From: Acetobacteraceae bacterium
Lineage (GTDB): Bacteria > Pseudomonadota > Alphaproteobacteria > Acetobacterales > Acetobacteraceae
Length of the DNA stretch: 45,330 bases
Direction: 5' to 3'
Assembly: GCA_025354865.1 (NCBI GenBank)
Contig: JANXMB010000164.1
Coordinates: forward strand, 1 to 45,330
Part shown: positions 41,949 to 45,330 of the stretch, piece by piece
How the letters are laid out: the number at the start of each line of letters is the position of its first letter
Position numbering within the stretch: position 1 is the first letter of the stretch
The notes under the pieces: generated by a model
Told to the model about the DNA's origin: nothing
The model's database searches: none
Seen by the model: the letters and a program-made list of their open reading frames with translations, nothing else
Position numbers and translations under genes: made by a program

Positions 41949-42148
41949 CGGCCTACCGCCTCCGCTCATCGCGGCTCGTTGTTTGTTCGCGCGATTCAGA
42001 CCTCCGGCCTACCGCCTCCGGTCATCGCGGCTCGTTGTTTGTTCGCGCGATTCAGACCTCCGGCGATTCCGCCTGCGGTCATCGCGGCTCGTTGTTTGTT
42101 CGCGCGATTCAGACCTCCGGCGATTCCGCCTGCGGTCATCGCGCTCTA
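41949..42148 (-). repeat. tandem array of TAGAGCG elements
   Basis: Three full units of 56-57 bp and a partial one, each with TTTGTTCGCGCGATTCAGAC-type sequence, in the opposite orientation to the copies at 28000 and 41310. The last unit ends CATCGCGCTCTA (42137-42148), the element's terminal inverted repeat, which holds the TGA stop and last codons (Arg-Ala-Arg) of the MATE gene. No spacers of CRISPR type: units are directly adjacent and nearly identical. Confidence 0.85.
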
Positions 42149-43494
42149 AACCAAACCCCGGCGCGGATCGCCGTGACTAGCAGGCTGCCGTAGACAACCA
42201 GCGCAGCCGCCAGCGCGTAGAACGCGGCCTGCAACGAACCGACGAAGTGGAACGCCAGCCAGCCGCCGCCCACCGCCACGAGCATCCGCAGCAGGCCCGC
42301 ACCCAGCGGCCACAGCAACCGCCCCGCCCCCTGGGAGGCGAAATACAGCGACAACCCCAGCCCGAAGAACCCGAAAACCGGCCCCACCGCGCGCAAATAC
42401 GCCACGCCGGTCGCCATCATCGCCGGGTCGTGGCCGAACAGGCCGATCCAGGCCTCGGGGAAAATCGCAGCAGTCAGGCCCACCGTTTCCGTCAAGGCGA
42501 ACGCCAGCGCGCCGCCGGTCAAAGCGATGCGCAGCGCGCGATCCCGCTGGCCGGCCCCGATATTGGTCCCAACCAGCGCCACCAGCGGCGCCCCGAGGCC
42601 GAACACCAACGGCACCAGCAGATATTCGAGGCGGGAGCCGGTGCCGAACCCAGCCACCGCATCCGGCCCGGCGACCGAACCGACCAACGCCGTGGTCAGC
42701 CCGATGGTCGCGGAGGTCTGCAAAGTGCTGACGGATGCCACCGCCCCCACCTTCAAGATATCAGCGAACAAGGGCCAGCGCAGCCGCTCGGCACGAGGCC
42801 GCACCAAGGCCCGTCCCGCCAGCAAATAGGCCGCCAATACCAGCATAACCAACAGGTTGGTGCCCACCACCGCAATACCGCCGCCGGCGATACCGAAGCC
42901 GGGGATCGGCCCGTAGCCGAAAATCAGCAACGGCGACAACGGGATCAGCAACACCACGCCTAGGCAGACCGCCATGGCCGGGACCAGCATGTTCCCCGTG
43001 CCGCGGATCGCGCTGGCCAGGGCGTTCATCAGCCACACCGCGATATTCCCGCCGAACACGATGTTGGAATAGGCCAGCGCAGCCTCCAACGAGCCGCCGC
43101 GCCCGCCCATGGCGCCGTAGATCGCTCGCCCGAACACCAGGAACAGCACCGCAAACCCAATCCCCAGCAGCGCATTGACGATCAGCGCATGCACCACCAG
43201 CGCATCCGCATCGTCCTTCCGCCGCCCGCCCAACGCTCGGGCAACGGCCGAGGAAATCCCGCCGCCCACGGCCCCGGCGGAGAGCATTTGCATCATCATG
43301 AAGCCCGGAAACACCAGCGCCATACCCGCCAACGCATCGACCCCGAGGCGGGAGACGAACCACGTCTCGATCAGTCCGGTGGAGGCCTGCGCCAGCATCA
43401 CCAGGATGTTGGGCCATGCCATGCTGAGCAGCGTCGGCACGATCGCCCCCTGCAACAGCCGCACGGTGCGCGGATTCATCGTTGTCGTGCTCAT
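42136..43494 (-). CDS. MATE family efflux transporter
   Basis: 452 residues with about twelve transmembrane segments in two halves (MAWPNILVMLAQASTGLIETWFVS, GGGISSAVARALGG, then SVSTLQTSATIGLTTALVG and GTNIGAGQRDRALR), the layout of MATE exporters that use Na+ or H+ gradients to expel cationic drugs or metabolites. Inner membrane. ATG at 43494 overlaps the HxlR stop (ATGA), so it is co-expressed with that regulator. Its final codons and TGA lie in the repeat array, giving the C-terminus WFRAR. Confidence 0.9.
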   Translation of the reverse strand: MSTTTMNPRTVRLLQGAIVPTLLSMAWPNILVMLAQASTGLIETWFVSRLGVDALAGMALVFPGFMMMQMLSAGAVGGGISSAVARALGGRRKDDADALVVHALIVNALLGIGFAVLFLVFGRAIYGAMGGRGGSLEAALAYSNIVFGGNIAVWLMNALASAIRGTGNMLVPAMAVCLGVVLLIPLSPLLIFGYGPIPGFGIAGGGIAVVGTNLLVMLVLAAYLLAGRALVRPRAERLRWPLFADILKVGAVASVSTLQTSATIGLTTALVGSVAGPDAVAGFGTGSRLEYLLVPLVFGLGAPLVALVGTNIGAGQRDRALRIALTGGALAFALTETVGLTAAIFPEAWIGLFGHDPAMMATGVAYLRAVGPVFGFFGLGLSLYFASQGAGRLLWPLGAGLLRMLVAVGGGWLAFHFVGSLQAAFYALAAALVVYGSLLVTAIRAGVWFRAR

Positions 43495-43937
43495 GCCTGC
43501 ATCCCCCGCATCACCACATAGTCCGGCTCGACCAGCACCCGCCCGGTGCGGCGATCCACCAACACCGGATCGGCGGGCACGCCGGTTGCCGCCTCGACCA
43601 TCTGCACGCGGATGCCATCGGCGGCGAAATGGCGGTTGCCCCATGCCATCATCGCCAACAATACCGGCCTGAAATCCCGGCCTCGTTCGGTCAGCACATA
43701 CGCGTCGCGCGGGGGTTTTTCGGAATAGCGCTGCTTTTCCAACAACCCACTATCCACCAGGGCGTTCAACCGCCGGGTCAGCATGCCCGGCGCGATCCCG
43801 AGGTTTTTCTGAAACGCGTCGAACCGGGTCGCCCCGGCGAAGGCATCGCGCAGGATCAGAATGCTCCACCATTCGCCCACGCGGTCGAGGCCGCGGGCGA
43901 TCGGGCAGGGCATGGCGGCGAAGCGTTTGTGTTGCAT
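43491..43937 (-). CDS. HxlR family transcriptional regulator
   Basis: 148 residues, winged helix of the HxlR type: CPIARGLDRVGEWWSILILRDAFAG, RFDAFQKNLGIAPGMLTRRLNALVDSGLL, RYSEKPPRDAYVLTERGRDF. The conserved Cys (CPIA) is redox-sensitive in relatives. ATG at 43937 starts the conserved region; a GTG at 43994 would add 19 residues. It probably controls the coupled MATE exporter and its own gene. A family B repeat (44009-44061) lies just upstream. Confidence 0.9.
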   Translation of the reverse strand: MQHKRFAAMPCPIARGLDRVGEWWSILILRDAFAGATRFDAFQKNLGIAPGMLTRRLNALVDSGLLEKQRYSEKPPRDAYVLTERGRDFRPVLLAMMAWGNRHFAADGIRVQMVEAATGVPADPVLVDRRTGRVLVEPDYVVMRGMQA

Positions 43938-44008
43938 GGGTTTGCCGTTCAAGTGGGCAAAATCAGCCGGGCGATGCCGTCTGACTTCGACCACTAGCCC
44001 TTGTTTTT

Positions 44009-44061
44009 GTGGGCCGATTCACCCGACTGCATAGGATGCTTCCGTCAGGATCGGACCACTA
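44009..44061. repeat. hairpin repeat, family B, copy 2
   Basis: 53 bp with ends GTGGGCCGATTCACC and AGGATCGGACCACT, matching copy 1 (29064-29013) in reverse. The centre differs and keeps only a weak stem (GCAT/ATGC). It lies between the HxlR gene and the PEP-CTERM gene. The rest of 43995-44285 has no gene. Confidence 0.65.
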
Positions 44062-44285
44062 GTGACTACTACGATGATAGTTAGTACCGATCGGCTGGCA
44101 ATGCAAGCCCCCTGCGCCCGAACCCCTGCCCCTCGTGCCAGCAGTCGGCCGATGGGTATTACGATGCGCTCCCCATACAATAGTATGTGACTGATCGGAA
44201 CGATCTGTCGGCGGAATTTACACTCGAGCGGCGGAGCAATCGGAACCAGAACAAAATATGCACATTTAACAATAGACTGACCGCA

Positions 44286-44300
44286 TGGCACAGAAATTGC
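44286..44300 (+). promoter_or_regulatory. sigma-54 (-24/-12) promoter
   Basis: TGGCAC (44286-44291), 5 bp, TTGC (44297-44300), then T: the GG and GC are 10 bp apart, matching the TGGCAC-N5-TTGC consensus. Transcription would start near 44312, about 24 nt before the PEP-CTERM ATG. Sigma-54 promoters are known in front of many PEP-CTERM protein genes, with the PrsK/PrsR pair as regulators. Confidence 0.85.
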
Positions 44301-44335
44301 TCTGTTCTTGGCTACTCTTTCTCGAAAGATGCGTC

Positions 44336-44992
44336 ATGAATAGAATTTTGTATACATTGGTATTCGCCATCGGTTTCGCAGTCGCCCTTCCCGCGCAGGC
44401 TCAGACATACGCGTTCGCCGGACCGTCCACCCCAGCCTCCCTGGTTCTGACCTTCGACGACGGAACCGCGACCGCCATAACCGCCGAAACCCAGGGCTGG
44501 TGGAGTCCCACCGAAACCAATTTCAACGGCAATACCAATATCGTCGCCGGCACCCTGTTCGGCGTACAATGGAACGATTTCTTCCTCTTCGACCTCGCCG
44601 GCCATACCGGCACCCTCCTCACCGCTCGGCTGACCCTGAACACCGGGATCGTCGCCGGCACGCCGCGTTTCGGGCTATGGGATGTTTCGACCGCGTTGGC
44701 GGACCTGCAAAACCTCGATGCCGCCCCCAGCGCCGCGATCTATGCCGATCTTGGGTCGGGGATCGCTTACAGCGCGCCGACGCCAATCCTCGGTGGGCAT
44801 ACCGATATCGATCTGGCGCTGGACGGCGCGGCGATCGCAGCGATCCAGGGCGCCTTGGGCGGTCGTTTCGCGATCGGCGGCAGCGTTGCGACCGATGTTC
44901 CGGAACCCGCGACGATCCTGGTGTTGCTGCCGGCGGTCGCGGCGGCCGGCTATTTGCGGCGCCAGACCTCGAACCGATCGGCATTGTCGTAG
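44336..44992 (+). CDS. PEP-CTERM sorting-domain protein
   Basis: 218 residues: signal peptide (LYTLVFAIGFAVALPAQAQ), a beta-rich middle with no known domain (QTYAFAGPSTPASLVLTFDD to GHTDIDLAL), and a C-terminal PEP-CTERM signal, VPEPATILVLLPAVAAAGYLRRQ: VPEP motif, hydrophobic helix and Arg-Arg. Exosortase would cut and anchor or export it at the surface. ATG at 44336 is preferred over 44285 because the latter lies in the sigma-54 promoter; GAAAGA is 8 nt upstream. The exosortase genes are not in the window. The 3' end overlaps the DUF4157 gene by 43 bp. Confidence 0.87.
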   Translation: MNRILYTLVFAIGFAVALPAQAQTYAFAGPSTPASLVLTFDDGTATAITAETQGWWSPTETNFNGNTNIVAGTLFGVQWNDFFLFDLAGHTGTLLTARLTLNTGIVAGTPRFGLWDVSTALADLQNLDAAPSAAIYADLGSGIAYSAPTPILGGHTDIDLALDGAAIAAIQGALGGRFAIGGSVATDVPEPATILVLLPAVAAAGYLRRQTSNRSALS

Positions 44993-45330
44993 GCTTCTTT
45001 TTCCACCGCCCTGCTATCGCGCACATAGCGATCGGCGAAACCGTCGATGCCCCAGCGCTGGTATTGCAGCACATGGGTCAACTCGTGCGCCCATAGTTTC
45101 AAATCGGCCTGCGCCGTGCGAGGGTCCTTGAACAGCACCACATCGCCCAGCGTCATGGCGGCGGTGTCGCCATAGCCGAACGCCAGCGACGGCAGGGCGT
45201 TGCCATCGGATCGGCCGGCGGCATAGCGCACCTTGCCCAGCAGCCCGTCAGGGAAATACCCCAGCAGGCCGCGCCGGATCGGCGCCGGCACCGGCTGCAC
45301 CCCGTCGGCGATGGCCTGCGACCGCGCGGC
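44950..45330 (-). CDS. DUF4157-domain protein (5' end outside the window)
   Basis: At least 126 codons; the frame is open to the right edge, so the start is not seen. The key motif is LWAHELTHVLQYQRWG, a zinc-metallopeptidase-like HExxH (HELTH), typical of DUF4157 proteins, often linked to extracellular contractile injection systems or anchoring. The region GDVVLFKDPRTAQADLKLW precedes it and GFADRYVRDSRAVEKEAYDNA follows, with a second acidic site. A GTG near 45300 is inside the frame and not a convincing start. Tail-to-tail overlap with the PEP-CTERM gene. Confidence 0.8.
   Translation of the reverse strand, partial: AARSQAIADGVQPVPAPIRRGLLGYFPDGLLGKVRYAAGRSDGNALPSLAFGYGDTAAMTLGDVVLFKDPRTAQADLKLWAHELTHVLQYQRWGIDGFADRYVRDSRAVEKEAYDNADRFEVWRRK

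Noticed and set aside
41949-42148. CRISPR array
   Set aside because: The repeating unit is 56-57 bp with no unique spacers, no cas genes, and its ends match single-copy elements elsewhere in the window.
44285-44335. Upstream ATG as start of the PEP-CTERM protein
   Set aside because: It lies inside the sigma-54 promoter and the signal peptide begins at 44336.

Overview
The window is 45.3 kb of GC-rich chromosomal DNA, very probably from an alphaproteobacterium of the Acetobacteraceae/Rhodospirillales type. The basis for that is the hopanoid genes hpnA-hpnB-hpnC-hpnD, the alphaproteobacterial SOS box (GTTC-N7-GTTC) in front of imuA-imuB, a 3-hydroxybutyrate dehydrogenase, and many orphan Tat-type substrate-binding proteins. 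The assignment is an inference from gene content; no species is claimed. No phage, plasmid, transposase or CRISPR locus was found.

Layout. 1-337: leader of an rRNA operon reading leftward out of the window (promoter and boxA). 338-2741: UDP-glucuronate-epimerase-like protein, phosphoheptose isomerase and 3-hydroxybutyrate dehydrogenase, all leftward. 2841-6752: a MarR regulator with a perfect palindrome over its ribosome binding site, followed after 4 nt by an 1145-residue iron-sulfur flavoprotein. 6842-11950: CHRD protein with a Met/His tail, GNAT acetyltransferase, cobalt transporter CbtB-CbtA, a TIGR03862-type flavoprotein, an alpha/beta hydrolase and a papain-like cysteine peptidase. 12016-16175: ECF sigma/anti-sigma pair, a large alpha/beta hydrolase-domain protein and a NIPSNAP protein. 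16197-18033: two orphan solute-binding proteins. 18174-21964: hpnABCD (glycosyl/squalene part of hopanoid synthesis; hpnE and the cyclase are not here). 21974-24786: SDR, alpha-methylacyl-CoA racemase and an AT-hook/histone H1-like protein. 25130-28970: methylcitrate synthase and PrpD, then a TIGR03084-like protein. 29201-31388: SOS-regulated imuA-imuB. 31413-35766: one leftward operon of two binding proteins and two oxygenases. 35896-36599: two tandem Lin0512 paralogues. 37310-41312: enoyl-CoA hydratase divergent from an NDP-forming acyl-CoA synthetase coupled to a RuBisCO-like protein. 41462-45330: cupin, HxlR regulator with MATE exporter, a PEP-CTERM protein behind a sigma-54 promoter, and a partial DUF4157 protein.

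The most unusual structure is in the repeats. One family of inverted-repeat elements (6842-6960, 28000-28103, 41310-41362, array 41949-42148) sits exactly at gene ends: three genes take their stop codon from the element and a fourth copy cuts off a Tat leader. A second family (29013-29064, 44009-44061) has conserved ends around a variable hairpin. Other points to check are a RuBisCO-like protein with a Lys-Asp-Asp-His active-site motif, an SOS box overlapping the imuA start codon, a 34-bp nested palindrome upstream of the AT-hook gene, and a sigma factor with no usual start codon.
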